Of a DNA stretch of 64,000 nucleotides, positions 1 to 8,960 are shown piece after piece (the stretch's first letter is position 1; every line of letters begins with the position of its first letter). The stretch comes from CAZMYM01 sp964620325 (GTDB taxonomy: Bacteria; Bipolaricaulota; Bipolaricaulia; UBA7950; UBA9294). The stretch lies in contig CAZUIM010000007.1 of assembly GCA_964620325.1 (NCBI GenBank), positions 1 to 64,000 on the forward strand, read 5' to 3'. Made by a program: the position numbers and the translations under genes. The notes beneath the pieces were generated by a model. It did no database searches, was not told where the DNA came from, and worked only from the letters and a program-made list of their open reading frames with translations.

Positions 1-54
1 TAGAGCACCCCCTTGGTAAGGGGGAGGTCGTCGGTTCGACTCCGATCGCGGGCT
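1..54 (+). tRNA. tRNA-Thr (GGT), 5' end outside the window
   Basis: The 3' part of a tRNA is visible. The anticodon stem is CCCCC (8-12) with GGGGG (20-24) around a seven-base loop whose anticodon is GGT at 15-17. A T-arm with the TTCGACT loop and the 3' acceptor strand CGCGGGC (47-53) with discriminator T54 follow. CCA is not encoded. The acceptor 5' strand and most of the D-arm lie before base 1. A tRNA-Thr(GGT) just before tuf is a common bacterial arrangement, so it is probably co-transcribed with tuf. Confidence 0.9.
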
Positions 55-130
55 CAGGCTCGCGGCGGACGCTTTTCTATTGCGGAGATCAGACCACGTC
101 GCGCGGTAGTTGCGAAGGAGGTTGTAGGAG

Positions 131-1330
<1,200 letters not shown>

Positions 1331-1348
1331 AAGCAGGGAGGATGAACG

Positions 1349-1513
1349 GTGGCCAAGAAGACGGAAGCGGTCGTGCACGTCACCCTCGCCTGCAGCGAGT
1401 GCGGTCGGCGCAACTACCACACGCGGAAGAACAAGAACAACACGCGTGAGAAGCTGCAGTTGAACAAGTACTGCAAGTGGGATCGGAAGCACACGTCCCA
1501 CAAGGAGGTCTAG
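1349..1513 (+). CDS. rpmG: Ribosomal protein L33, one zinc ligand missing
   Basis: This is a 54-residue 50S subunit protein. The first knuckle CSEC (residues 15-18), the NYHTRKNKNN segment and the C-terminal RKHTSHKE signature identify L33. The second knuckle of zinc-binding L33 normally has CxxC, but here the sequence reads KYCKWDRKH, so only one of the two Cys remains and three Cys survive in all. The GTG start follows GGGAGG (1336-1341). The ATG at 1342 is out of frame. It sits between tuf and tRNA-Trp/secE, its usual neighbourhood. Confidence 0.93.
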   Translation: MAKKTEAVVHVTLACSECGRRNYHTRKNKNNTREKLQLNKYCKWDRKHTSHKEV

Positions 1514-1535
1514 TCGGCGGGGCTAGACGGACGAT

Positions 1536-1608
1536 AGGCCCTTAGCTCAACTGGCAGAGCGTCCGACTCCAAATCGGAAGGCTGGGGGTTCGAGTCCTCC
1601 AGGGCCTG
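1536..1608 (+). tRNA. tRNA-Trp (CCA)
   Basis: This is a complete cloverleaf of 73 bases. Acceptor AGGCCCT (1536-1542) pairs with AGGGCCT (1601-1607), and the discriminator is G1608. The anticodon stem TCCGA/TCGGA encloses CTCCAAA, giving anticodon CCA at 1569-1571. The T-arm has the usual TTCGAGT loop. CCA is not encoded at the 3' end. A tRNA-Trp between rpmG and secE is a classic bacterial arrangement. Confidence 0.97.
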
Positions 1609-1632
1609 CAAGCAGGAAGATCGGTATCCGAG

Positions 1633-1836
1633 GTGACGCGAGCGATGATCGAACGGATGACCAATTATCTCAAGGGCGTACGCGCAGAGGTTTCACGTGT
1701 GAGTTGGCCGACGCGCAACGAAGTGGTCTCATTGACGGTGCTCATCCTCCTTCTCGTGATCGTCTTGACGGTTTACATCTGGGGAGTGGACGGAGTCCTC
1801 GGAACCCTGCTGAAGCTCTTCGTGCGATCGGGGTAG
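1633..1836 (+). CDS. secE: Preprotein translocase subunit SecE
   Basis: This is the small essential subunit of the SecYEG protein-conducting channel. The 67-residue protein has the amphipathic N-terminal helix with the conserved VSWPTRNEV segment (about residues 23-31) and one hydrophobic transmembrane helix (about 33-52), the minimal single-span form found in most bacteria. I chose GTG 1633, about ten bases after AGGAAGA (1617-1623). In-frame ATGs at 1645 and 1657 are alternatives. It lies ten bases before nusG, the canonical secE-nusG pair. Confidence 0.95.
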   Translation: MTRAMIERMTNYLKGVRAEVSRVSWPTRNEVVSLTVLILLLVIVLTVYIWGVDGVLGTLLKLFVRSG

Positions 1837-1846
1837 AAGGACGGCC

Positions 1847-2971
1847 ATGCGACTCAAGAAATGGTACGCAATCCAGACCTATGCCGGCTCGGAGTTGAAG
1901 GTCAAGGAAGACCTCAACGAGCGCGTCCGACGCCGCGAATGGGAGGACGCGCTCGAGCGATTCACCGTTGAGGATGAGGAGACGTTCTTCCTGGTTCCGG
2001 TCGAAGAGGTCATCACGTCGCGGAGCCGACGCGGGAGCGGAGCCGAGTACCGGATTCCCTACGACTACGATCTCGTCGCCAAGCCGAACGAGCGCGTCGC
2101 TCGTGGTGATGTGATCGCGCGGAAACCGCCGCGACACATGGAGGAGGATGCGGTCGTCTCCGATGTGGAGCAGCTGCAGCGAGTGATCGTCGAGATGACG
2201 AATCGGAACGAGGAGGTCTATCTGGTTCCGACGGACAAGAGGATCCGGCGCGACATTCGCGTGGGCGAGAAGATTCGAAACGGCGTCCCGCTGACGTCGG
2301 ACAGTGACGAGCGGTTCCTCGTCTCCAACCGTGGAACGATCGTCCTCCGCGACAAGGTGCGACGGATCACGTTCGAGCTCTCCGACGAGAGGGAGAAGAA
2401 GCGTGTCATCCCGGAAAAGGTTGTCGTGCGGATGCGACCCGGTCTCGAGCTGAAGCAGGGAGACCTCATCGAGGCTGAGGACCACATCGCAAGCCGCGCG
2501 TCCGGCCTTCTCAAGGTGAAGGAGTACAAGGATAAACGCGTCGTGACGATCCAGCGGATCGAGAAGCGGCGCCTCTTCCCGGGGTACGTCTTCGGGCGAA
2601 TGGGCCTCGAAGAAGAGGAGATGATGGAGCTGATCGACGGGGTCAAGGGTGCGGTTCGCTACGTCGGATCGCGGTACAAGCCGATGCCGATCGAGGGGCC
2701 CGAGATGAAGTTGATCAAGCGGAAGGCGGGTCTCTTGCCGATTCCGAGCGCGGCTGCGGCCGCTGCGTCGGCGACGGCCTCCCACGAACCGAAGATCGAG
2801 ATCGATTTCACCGTCGGTGAGGTCGTCGAAATCGTCGAGGGACCGTTCGCCGACTTCACCGGCGAGATCAAGGAGATCGACAAGGAGGCCGAAGAGGTGA
2901 CGGTCATGGTGAAGATCTTCGGTCGTGAAACGCCGGTCCGCCTGGGTTTCGAAGGAATCGAGAAGCTGTAG
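1847..2971 (+). CDS. nusG: Transcription factor NusG with a large internal insertion
   Basis: NusG binds RNA polymerase and links it to Rho or the ribosome. The product has 374 residues; typical NusG has about 180. The NGN domain begins normally (WYAIQTYAGSELKVKEDL), is interrupted at about residue 47 and resumes at about 240 with RRLFPGYVFGRM. The C-terminal KOW domain covers about 318-347 (VVEIVEGPFADFTGEI). The intervening 190 residues are charged and beta-rich and include two similar GDVI/GDLI strand-turn segments, suggesting a barrel-like insert. A comparable insert is known in Thermotoga maritima NusG. An Ala-rich linker (about 301-312) precedes KOW. Spacing to secE is ten bases. Confidence 0.95.
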   Translation: MRLKKWYAIQTYAGSELKVKEDLNERVRRREWEDALERFTVEDEETFFLVPVEEVITSRSRRGSGAEYRIPYDYDLVAKPNERVARGDVIARKPPRHMEEDAVVSDVEQLQRVIVEMTNRNEEVYLVPTDKRIRRDIRVGEKIRNGVPLTSDSDERFLVSNRGTIVLRDKVRRITFELSDEREKKRVIPEKVVVRMRPGLELKQGDLIEAEDHIASRASGLLKVKEYKDKRVVTIQRIEKRRLFPGYVFGRMGLEEEEMMELIDGVKGAVRYVGSRYKPMPIEGPEMKLIKRKAGLLPIPSAAAAAASATASHEPKIEIDFTVGEVVEIVEGPFADFTGEIKEIDKEAEEVTVMVKIFGRETPVRLGFEGIEKL

Positions 2972-2976
2972 GAAGA

Positions 2977-2990
2977 CGGCCGAAAGGCCG
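2977..2990 (+). promoter_or_regulatory. GNRA-tetraloop hairpin between nusG and rplK
   Basis: CGGCC pairs with GGCCG around a GAAA tetraloop, a very stable small RNA hairpin six bases after the nusG stop. No T-run follows, so it does not look like a Rho-independent terminator. It could be a processing or mRNA-stability element in the nusG-rplK spacer. Function is inferred only from the fold. Confidence 0.45.
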
Positions 2991-3013
2991 CGTTTGCAGG
3001 GGAGGAGGAGCGT

Positions 3014-3445
3014 ATGTCAAAGAGCGTGATCGCGAAGATCAACCTGCATATCCCGGCAGGTCAAGCGACGCCCGCGCCTCCGGTTGGACCCGCTTTGGGT
3101 GAGCACAAGCTCAACATCATGGACTTCTGCAAGAAGTTCAACGATGCGACGAAGGATGAGACCCCCGGGACGATCATTCCGGTCGTCATTTCAGTCTTCC
3201 TGGGGGGAAAGTACGACTTCGTCCTGAAGCAGCCTCCGGCGGCGGAGCTGATCAAGATGGCGGCCGGCGTGGAGTCCGGTTCGGCGGAGCCGAATCGGAT
3301 GAAGGTCGCCCGGATTACGCGGGAACAGGTGCGACGGATCGCCGAGAGGAAGCTTCCGGACTTGAACACGTACAGGATCGAGTCCGCGATGCGCATCATC
3401 GAGGGGACGGCTCAGAACATGGGCGTCGAGGTGGTGGAAGGATGA
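3014..3445 (+). CDS. rplK: Ribosomal protein L11
   Basis: L11 is the 50S protein of the GTPase-associated centre. The 143-residue product has the expected length. It shows the N-terminal PAGQATPAPPVGPALG motif, the MDFCKKFND segment and the C-terminal rRNA-binding domain ending with MRIIEGTAQNMGVEV. The ATG follows GGGGAGGAGGAG. Its stop overlaps the rplA ATG by four bases (ATGA), so the two are translationally coupled. Confidence 0.98.
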   Translation: MSKSVIAKINLHIPAGQATPAPPVGPALGEHKLNIMDFCKKFNDATKDETPGTIIPVVISVFLGGKYDFVLKQPPAAELIKMAAGVESGSAEPNRMKVARITREQVRRIAERKLPDLNTYRIESAMRIIEGTAQNMGVEVVEG

Positions 3446-4149
3446 AGCGGAGCAGACGATACCGTGGCGTCGCGACGCTCGTCGATCCCGACTCGACGTA
3501 CGAAGTCGATGAAGCGATCGAGAAGCTGAAGACATCGGCGACAGCGAGCTTCGATGAGACGGCCGAGATCTCGATCATTCTCGGAATCAGGGCGAGTCAG
3601 GTTTCGATCCGCGGGACCTGTAATTTGCCGCACGGAACCGGGAAGAGCGTGCGCGTACTCGCGTTTGCCAAGGGGACGAGCATCGCCGAGGCGGAGGAGG
3701 CCGGCGCCGACTACGTCGGCGGCGAAGACCTCGCAAAGCGCATCCAGGAAGGCTGGTTCGAGTTCGACAAGGTGGTCGCGACGCCGGACATGATGCCCGT
3801 TGTGGGGAGACTCGGAAAGGTCCTCGGTCCGCGTGGATTGATGCCGAGTCCGAAGACCGGGACGGTGACGAAGGACGTCGGCCAGGTGATCGGCGAATTG
3901 AAGAAGGGGATGGTCGAGTATCGGACCGATCGCTTCGGCGTGATTCACACTGTCTTCGGGCGAGCTTCTTTCGCACCGGAGGCACTCAAGGAGAACCTTC
4001 TTGCCGTCTTGACTAGCGTTGCCGAGCGGAAGCCGGACGAGGGAGTCAAGGGGCGGTTCGTCAAGAAGGTATCGATCGCGACCACGATGGGGCCCGGCAT
4101 CACGCTCGCCCCGAGTGAGATCAACGCGATCGTCGAGGCGGTGAGCTGA
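3442..4149 (+). CDS. rplA: Ribosomal protein L1
   Basis: L1 forms the mobile L1 stalk of the 50S subunit and in many bacteria represses its own operon. The 235-residue product has the family pattern: an N-terminal SRRYRG, GADYVGGEDLAKRI near 90, the diagnostic LGRPRGLMPSPKTGTV-like segment (LGPRGLMPSPKTGTVT) near 130 and the VHTVFGRASF segment. It starts inside the rplK stop (ATGA), with the SD GGAAGG just upstream. It ends four bases before rplJ. Confidence 0.97.
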   Translation: MKRSRRYRGVATLVDPDSTYEVDEAIEKLKTSATASFDETAEISIILGIRASQVSIRGTCNLPHGTGKSVRVLAFAKGTSIAEAEEAGADYVGGEDLAKRIQEGWFEFDKVVATPDMMPVVGRLGKVLGPRGLMPSPKTGTVTKDVGQVIGELKKGMVEYRTDRFGVIHTVFGRASFAPEALKENLLAVLTSVAERKPDEGVKGRFVKKVSIATTMGPGITLAPSEINAIVEAVS

Positions 4150-4153
4150 CGAC

Positions 4154-4690
4154 ATGCCGACGCAGACGAAGATCGACGAGGTCGAGCGGCTGAAAGAGAA
4201 ACTCGAACGCGCCGTCTCCCTGGTTCTGGCCGACTACCGTGGCTTGACCGCGAATGAAATGGTCGAGCTGCGCGAGAGGTTCACCAAACAGGGCCTGGAG
4301 TACCGCGTCGTCAAGGACACACTGGCACGGATTGCCGCGGACGAAGCGGGGATCGAGGGGTTGGCCGAGCTGTTCACAGGCCCGATCTCCCTGGCGTTCG
4401 GATACGAGGATCCGGCGATCCCGTTCAGAGTCAGCGAGGAGTGTCGGAAGACGTACGCTCCGCGCTACGAGCTGAAGGGCGGGATCTTCGAGGGCGTGCT
4501 CGTCATGGAGGCCGAGGTCAAGCGATACGCCTCGCTCCCGTCGCGAGAAGAGCTCTTGGCGAAGCTGGCCATGGTCCTCTCGAGCCCGATGCGAGCCTTG
4601 GCGATGATGTTGCAGGCGAAGATCCGTGAGCTGGCAACCGTTTTGAACGAAGTCAAGAAACAACGCGAGAAGCAGAAAGAGGAGGCGTAA
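4154..4690 (+). CDS. rplJ: Ribosomal protein L10
   Basis: L10 is the base of the L7/L12 stalk. The 178-residue protein has the N-terminal rRNA-binding domain (VLADYRGLTANEMVELR, about 25-41, and VKDTLARIA) and a charged C-terminal helix (about 150-178) that should carry L7/L12 dimers. Unlike in E. coli, there is no long L10 leader: only four bases separate it from rplA, so autoregulation through an upstream leader is unlikely here. Confidence 0.95.
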   Translation: MPTQTKIDEVERLKEKLERAVSLVLADYRGLTANEMVELRERFTKQGLEYRVVKDTLARIAADEAGIEGLAELFTGPISLAFGYEDPAIPFRVSEECRKTYAPRYELKGGIFEGVLVMEAEVKRYASLPSREELLAKLAMVLSSPMRALAMMLQAKIRELATVLNEVKKQREKQKEEA

Positions 4691-4693
4691 GCG

Positions 4694-5077
4694 ATGGCGA
4701 AGGAAGAGATCCTTCAGCAGATAGAGGAGATGTCGGTCAAGGACTTGGCCGATCTCGTCGAAGCGATCGAGGAGCGATTCAACGTCTCGGCTGCGATGGC
4801 AGCTCCGGTGGCGGTCGCCGCCGCTCCGGCGGCGGGCGGCGCCGAAGGCGAGGCCGGCGGCGCAGCGGAGACGTTCAAGGTCGTCATGACGAGCGCCGGC
4901 CAGAAGAAGATTCAGGTCATCAAGGAGATCAAGGAGATCACCGGCAAAGGCCTGAAGGAGTGCAAAGAGCTGGCTGACAGCCTTCCTGCGACGATCAAGG
5001 AGAACGTCGGTGGGGACGAGGCGTCGAGCATCAAGGAGAAGCTGGAGGCGGCCGGAGCTGAGATCGAGCTGCAGTAG
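4694..5077 (+). CDS. rplL: Ribosomal protein L7/L12
   Basis: This is the flexible stalk protein that recruits translational GTPases. It has 127 residues: an N-terminal dimerisation domain (about 1-35), an Ala/Gly-rich hinge (about 36-57) and a C-terminal domain with FKVVMTSAGQKKIQVIK and TGKGLKECKELADSLP. The ATG follows a GAGGAGG-like SD at 4680-4686. It is followed by 96 noncoding bases with two hairpins before rpoB. Confidence 0.97.
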   Translation: MAKEEILQQIEEMSVKDLADLVEAIEERFNVSAAMAAPVAVAAAPAAGGAEGEAGGAAETFKVVMTSAGQKKIQVIKEIKEITGKGLKECKELADSLPATIKENVGGDEASSIKEKLEAAGAEIELQ

Positions 5078-5081
5078 ATCC

Positions 5082-5104
5082 TGCCAGACGCATCGTGTCT
5101 GGCA
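5082..5104 (+). promoter_or_regulatory. Perfect 8-bp hairpin after rplL
   Basis: TGCCAGAC (5082-5089) and GTCTGGCA (5097-5104) pair perfectly around a seven-base loop, four bases after the rplL stop. No clear T-tract follows. It is the first of two tandem hairpins in the rplL-rpoB spacer. In E. coli this spacer contains an attenuator and an RNase III site that set the ratio of ribosomal protein to polymerase transcripts, so a similar role is plausible. Confidence 0.55.
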
Positions 5105-5121
5105 TGTGTCATTGAACGTCC

Positions 5122-5149
5122 GCCTTGGGGTGCCGCGGCACTCCGAGGC
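5122..5149 (+). terminator. Attenuator-like hairpin with T-rich tail before rpoB
   Basis: A long inverted repeat centred on GTGCCGCGGCAC (5130-5141) can pair over about 12-13 bp with three G-T wobbles. It is followed by the T-rich stretch TTGCGTTCTTTC (5150-5161), interrupted by G and C. This resembles a leaky intrinsic terminator that would let only part of the transcription continue into rpoB. It also argues against the TTG at 5150 being the rpoB start. Confidence 0.5.
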
Positions 5150-5173
5150 TTGCGTTCTTTCAAAGGGGAGAAG

Positions 5174-8100
5174 ATGAGGCAACGAGAGCGGAGATCTTAC
5201 GGACGCATTCAGGAGATCCTTCCCCCACCGTATCTGTTGAGAGACGTTCGGGAGTCGTTCGCGGAGTTCGTGGAGCGAGGGATTCCGCGCGCTTTCGAAG
5301 ACATCTCGCCGATCGAAGGACATGGCAAAGACGGGCTGACGCTCGAGCTTGTCGATCCGTACCTCGGTGAAGCCCGGAACAGTGAGCTCGAGTGCAAGGA
5401 CAAGGATCTGACCTACTCGCGCCCGCTACGTGTGACCGCGATCCTCAAGCAAGAGGGGAAGGTCCTTCAGAAGACCGAGCTGTACATCGGCGACTTCCCG
5501 ATGATGACGGGTCGAGGAACGTTCATCATCAACGGGTCGGAGAACGCGCTCGTCAACGAGTTGGCGCGGGCCCCCGGCGTCTATTTCACACAGGAGGACG
5601 TGCATCAGTTTAAGGGGCACGTGCTTCCGGAGCTTGGTGCGTGGCTCGAGATCCTCCTGGACACGCGGAGAATGACCCTGCGGGCGAACCTCGACCGGAA
5701 GGGGAAGGTCGTCGCCACCACCCTGTTGAAGGCGCTCGGCTTCGACGAGCGGCGGATCTGCGAGTACTTCTCCTACGAGGTCTCCCCGGTGACACCGGAG
5801 CGGCTCGAACCGCACGTCGGTCGGCTCGTCGCCATGGAGGTCGCCGGGAAGAAGGAGGAAGAGCCGTTTCTTCTGTTCGGCCAGACGCTTCAGAAGGAGC
5901 ATCTCGAGACGCTCGGAAAGGCAAAGCTGAAGTCCCTTCGACTGGTGAATCCATACATCCAGCGAGCGCTCGAGGAGGACCAGACGACAAACCAGGAGGA
6001 GGCCCTTCGTGCCGTCTACCGGCGGCTTCGGCCGTCCGATCGTTCGTCGCCGGCCCAGATGGGCGAGTACATCGAGAACCTCTACTTCCACCCGGCGAGC
6101 TATCACCTCTCCGAGGTCGGGCGGTTCAAAGTGAATCGCAAGCTCGGCCTCGAGCTACGACAGCCGGTCCTCTACCTCGCGGACATCGTTCGAACGATTC
6201 GGGTCCTTCTCGAGGTGCCGGGCAATCCGTCGCTGTTGGATGAGAAGGATCACTTGGCGAACAAGCGCGTCCGTCTCCCCGGCGAATTGGCCGAGAATGC
6301 GGTCCGAACCGGTCTGGTTCGGATGGCGAGGATCGCGCGCGACAAGCTCTCCAAATACGCCCTCGACGAGAAGGACACGATCCGCCGTCTGATCTCGACG
6401 CGGACCGTTCAGGGCGCGATCAATCAGCTCTTCTACACCGGGCGGTTCTCGCAGTTCCTCGAGCAGACGAACCCTCTGACGGAGCTGACGCACAAGCGGA
6501 GGCTGAACGCGCTTGGCGGAGGGCTGACGAAACGTCGCGCGAAGATCGAGGTTCGCGACGTTCATTCCTCCCACTACGCGCGGATCTGTCCGATCGAGAC
6601 CCCGGAGGGACAGAACATCGGGTTGATCACGTCGCTCGCGTGCTACGCGGGCGTCAACGATTACGGCTTCTTGGTGGCGCCGTATCGGCGCGTCGTCAAG
6701 GGGAAGGTCACCGATGAGATCGTCTACCTGATGGCCGACGACGAAGAGCGGTACATGATTGCCCCGGCGTCGGCACCGGTCGGTGACAAGGGACGACTTC
6801 TGGGAGAGCGGATCGAGGTTCGCACCGGTCGTGAGGAGGTTCGTCTCGTCGACCCCGGAGAGGTCGATTTCATCGGCGTATCCCCGCGGGCGCTCGTCGG
6901 GATCTCCGCGGCGCTCATCCCGTTCCTCGAACATGACGACTCCAACCGCGCCCTGATGGGGGCGAATATGCAGCGACAGGCGGTCCCGCTCCTCCATCCG
7001 GAGGCCCCACTCGTCGGGACCGGGCTGGAGCGGCAGGCGGCGATGGACTCCGGCATGCTCCTTGTAGCGGACGAGGACGGCGTCGTCAGCGAGGTCGACG
7101 CGCGCCAGATCGTTCTGAAGAAGGGACGGTCGAAGAGAGTCTACCCGCTCGTCAACTTCGACCGATCGAATCAGGACACGATCCTTCACCAGCGGCCGGT
7201 CGTCACCGAGGGGGACAAGGTGAAGGCGGGGGACCTCCTCGCCGACGGCCCGTCGAGCGACCTCGGAGAGCTCGCTCTCGGGCGGAACCTTCTGGTCGCG
7301 ATCATGCCGTACGAAGGGTACAACTACGAGGACGCGATCGTCATCAGCGACCGCCTCGTCCGGGAGAACTTGATCGACTCGATCCATATCGAGGAATTCG
7401 AGGTGAAGGCGGAGGAGACGAAGCTCGGGCCGGAGGAGATCACGGCCGACATTCCGAACATCTCGAAGGAGGACTTGAAGAATCTTGACGAGCACGGGAT
7501 CGTCCGCGAGGGAACCGTCGTTCGCACCGGGGACATCCTCGTCGGCAAGATCACCCCTCGGGGCGAATCGGAGCCGACGCCGGAGGAGAAGATCTTTCGG
7601 TCGATCTTCGGAGAGAGGGCGCGGAACGTACGGAATACGTCGCTGCGGATGCGCCCGGTCGCAGGGACGGCGAAGGTGATCAAGGTCAAGAAGTTCTCGC
7701 GTGACGACGGGGACGAATTGGACGCCGGCGTCAACGAGCTGGTGAAGGTCTTCGTCGCGCAGCGGAAGACGATCTCGATCGGCGACAAGTTGGCCGGCCG
7801 CCACGGGAACAAAGGCGTCATCTCGACGGTCCGACCGATGGCCGAGATGCCGTTCCTTCCGGACGGGACTCCGGTCGACGTCATCCTCAACCCGATGGGC
7901 GTTCCCTCTCGAATGAATCTGGGGCAAATCTTCGAGGCGAACCTTGGTTGGCTCGCTCATCTGAAGGGCGAGTTCGTCGCGAGTCCAATCTTCGACGGAG
8001 CGGAGGAGGAAGAGATTCTCACCGAACTCCACGACGAGCGGGCCGCGCAGGGCCTCGATGAGGGGGACGACCACGACGGGAAGGTCGTCCTTCGCGACGG

Positions 8101-8509
8101 GCGAACGGGGCTGCCGTTCAGCCGGCCGATCACCGTTGGGCACATGTACATCCTGAAGCTGGAGCACATCGCCGATGAGAAGATTCACGCACGGTCGACT
8201 GGCCCGTACGCGTTGATCACCCAGCAGCCGCTCGGCGGGAAGGCGCAGTTCGGTGGGCAGCGGCTCGGAGAGATGGAGGTTTGGGCGCTCGAGGCGTACG
8301 GAGCGTCCGCGCTTCTTCAGGAGATGTTGACGGTGAAGTCGGACGATACCCGCGGGAGAATCCAGCTGTACAAGTCCATCTTGAAGGGGGAGGAGTTCCC
8401 GAAGCCGGGTCTGCCGGAGTCGTTCAAGGTTCTCTTGCGAGAACTTCGGAGCCTCGGGCTGTATCCGCGCGTCTACGACCGCAGTGACCAGGAAGTCGAC
8501 ATCACGTAG
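5174..8509 (+). CDS. rpoB: RNA polymerase beta subunit
   Basis: RpoB is the catalytic partner of beta'. It has 1111 residues from ATG 5174, compact compared with E. coli (1342), so the lineage-specific insertions are absent. Key segments are present: HKRRLNALGGGL and the rifampicin region (CPIETPEGQNIGLI), EGYNYEDAIVIS, GRHGNKGVIS and the C-terminal GGKAQFGGQRLGEMEVWALEA. A GGGGAG SD (5165-5170) precedes the ATG. A TTG at 5150 would extend it by eight residues into the hairpin. rpoC, almost always next, is absent: a NUDIX gene follows. Confidence 0.97.
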   Translation: MRQRERRSYGRIQEILPPPYLLRDVRESFAEFVERGIPRAFEDISPIEGHGKDGLTLELVDPYLGEARNSELECKDKDLTYSRPLRVTAILKQEGKVLQKTELYIGDFPMMTGRGTFIINGSENALVNELARAPGVYFTQEDVHQFKGHVLPELGAWLEILLDTRRMTLRANLDRKGKVVATTLLKALGFDERRICEYFSYEVSPVTPERLEPHVGRLVAMEVAGKKEEEPFLLFGQTLQKEHLETLGKAKLKSLRLVNPYIQRALEEDQTTNQEEALRAVYRRLRPSDRSSPAQMGEYIENLYFHPASYHLSEVGRFKVNRKLGLELRQPVLYLADIVRTIRVLLEVPGNPSLLDEKDHLANKRVRLPGELAENAVRTGLVRMARIARDKLSKYALDEKDTIRRLISTRTVQGAINQLFYTGRFSQFLEQTNPLTELTHKRRLNALGGGLTKRRAKIEVRDVHSSHYARICPIETPEGQNIGLITSLACYAGVNDYGFLVAPYRRVVKGKVTDEIVYLMADDEERYMIAPASAPVGDKGRLLGERIEVRTGREEVRLVDPGEVDFIGVSPRALVGISAALIPFLEHDDSNRALMGANMQRQAVPLLHPEAPLVGTGLERQAAMDSGMLLVADEDGVVSEVDARQIVLKKGRSKRVYPLVNFDRSNQDTILHQRPVVTEGDKVKAGDLLADGPSSDLGELALGRNLLVAIMPYEGYNYEDAIVISDRLVRENLIDSIHIEEFEVKAEETKLGPEEITADIPNISKEDLKNLDEHGIVREGTVVRTGDILVGKITPRGESEPTPEEKIFRSIFGERARNVRNTSLRMRPVAGTAKVIKVKKFSRDDGDELDAGVNELVKVFVAQRKTISIGDKLAGRHGNKGVISTVRPMAEMPFLPDGTPVDVILNPMGVPSRMNLGQIFEANLGWLAHLKGEFVASPIFDGAEEEEILTELHDERAAQGLDEGDDHDGKVVLRDGRTGLPFSRPITVGHMYILKLEHIADEKIHARSTGPYALITQQPLGGKAQFGGQRLGEMEVWALEAYGASALLQEMLTVKSDDTRGRIQLYKSILKGEEFPKPGLPESFKVLLRELRSLGLYPRVYDRSDQEVDIT

Positions 8510-8519
8510 TCTCGATATC

Positions 8520-8960
8520 GTGGAGGAACGCTCGGCCGGCTTCGTTCTCTTCTACGAGGGGGCGGAAGGAAGACGGTACCTCCTTCTGCGGCACAGCGAC
8601 GGGGGTCATTGGGCGTTGCCGAAGGGGCGGATTGAACCGGCGGACGAGAGCGCTGAACAGACGGCCCGTCGCGAGACCCTGGAGGAGACCGGCATCGGGA
8701 GATTGAACGTCGTCCCCGGGTTTCGCGCTGTGAGTCGATATCGATTCGCCCGCGGCGAGGTGATCGTGGAGAAGCGGGTCGAATACCTTCTCGCCGAAGC
8801 GGCCGACACCGACGTTCACCTGTCGAGAGAGCATTCCGAGGCCTCGTGGGTTGATACGCGTGAAGCCTTCGCCCGGTTGACGTACCCGGAGGCTCGGGAG
8901 ATCCTCCGGCGAGCGGAGGCAGCTCTCGCGGCGGAGCGACGTGGAGCGGGTGAAGGATGA
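8520..8960 (+). CDS. NUDIX hydrolase, Ap4A-hydrolase-like
   Basis: This 146-residue NUDIX protein has a complete box: G, E, RETLEETGI (about residues 38-60). It hydrolyses a nucleoside diphosphate linked to another moiety. The opening VEERSAGFVLFYE and the GHWALPKGRIE segment resemble the asymmetric diadenosine tetraphosphatases, but the substrate is not fixed by sequence. I chose GTG 8520 because it gives that family-like N-terminus; GTG 8484, inside rpoB, is in frame and would add 12 residues. Neither has a good SD. It overlaps the next gene by four bases and occupies the place where rpoC would be expected. Confidence 0.85.
   Translation: MEERSAGFVLFYEGAEGRRYLLLRHSDGGHWALPKGRIEPADESAEQTARRETLEETGIGRLNVVPGFRAVSRYRFARGEVIVEKRVEYLLAEAADTDVHLSREHSEASWVDTREAFARLTYPEAREILRRAEAALAAERRGAGEG

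Noticed and set aside
5150..5173. TTG 5150 as the rpoB start
   Set aside because: It abuts the attenuator-like hairpin and lacks an SD; ATG 5174 has GGGGAG upstream.
6155..8188. A 677-codon minus-strand frame opposite rpoB
   Set aside because: It is an antisense shadow of a highly conserved gene, with Arg/Asp-rich nonsense composition.
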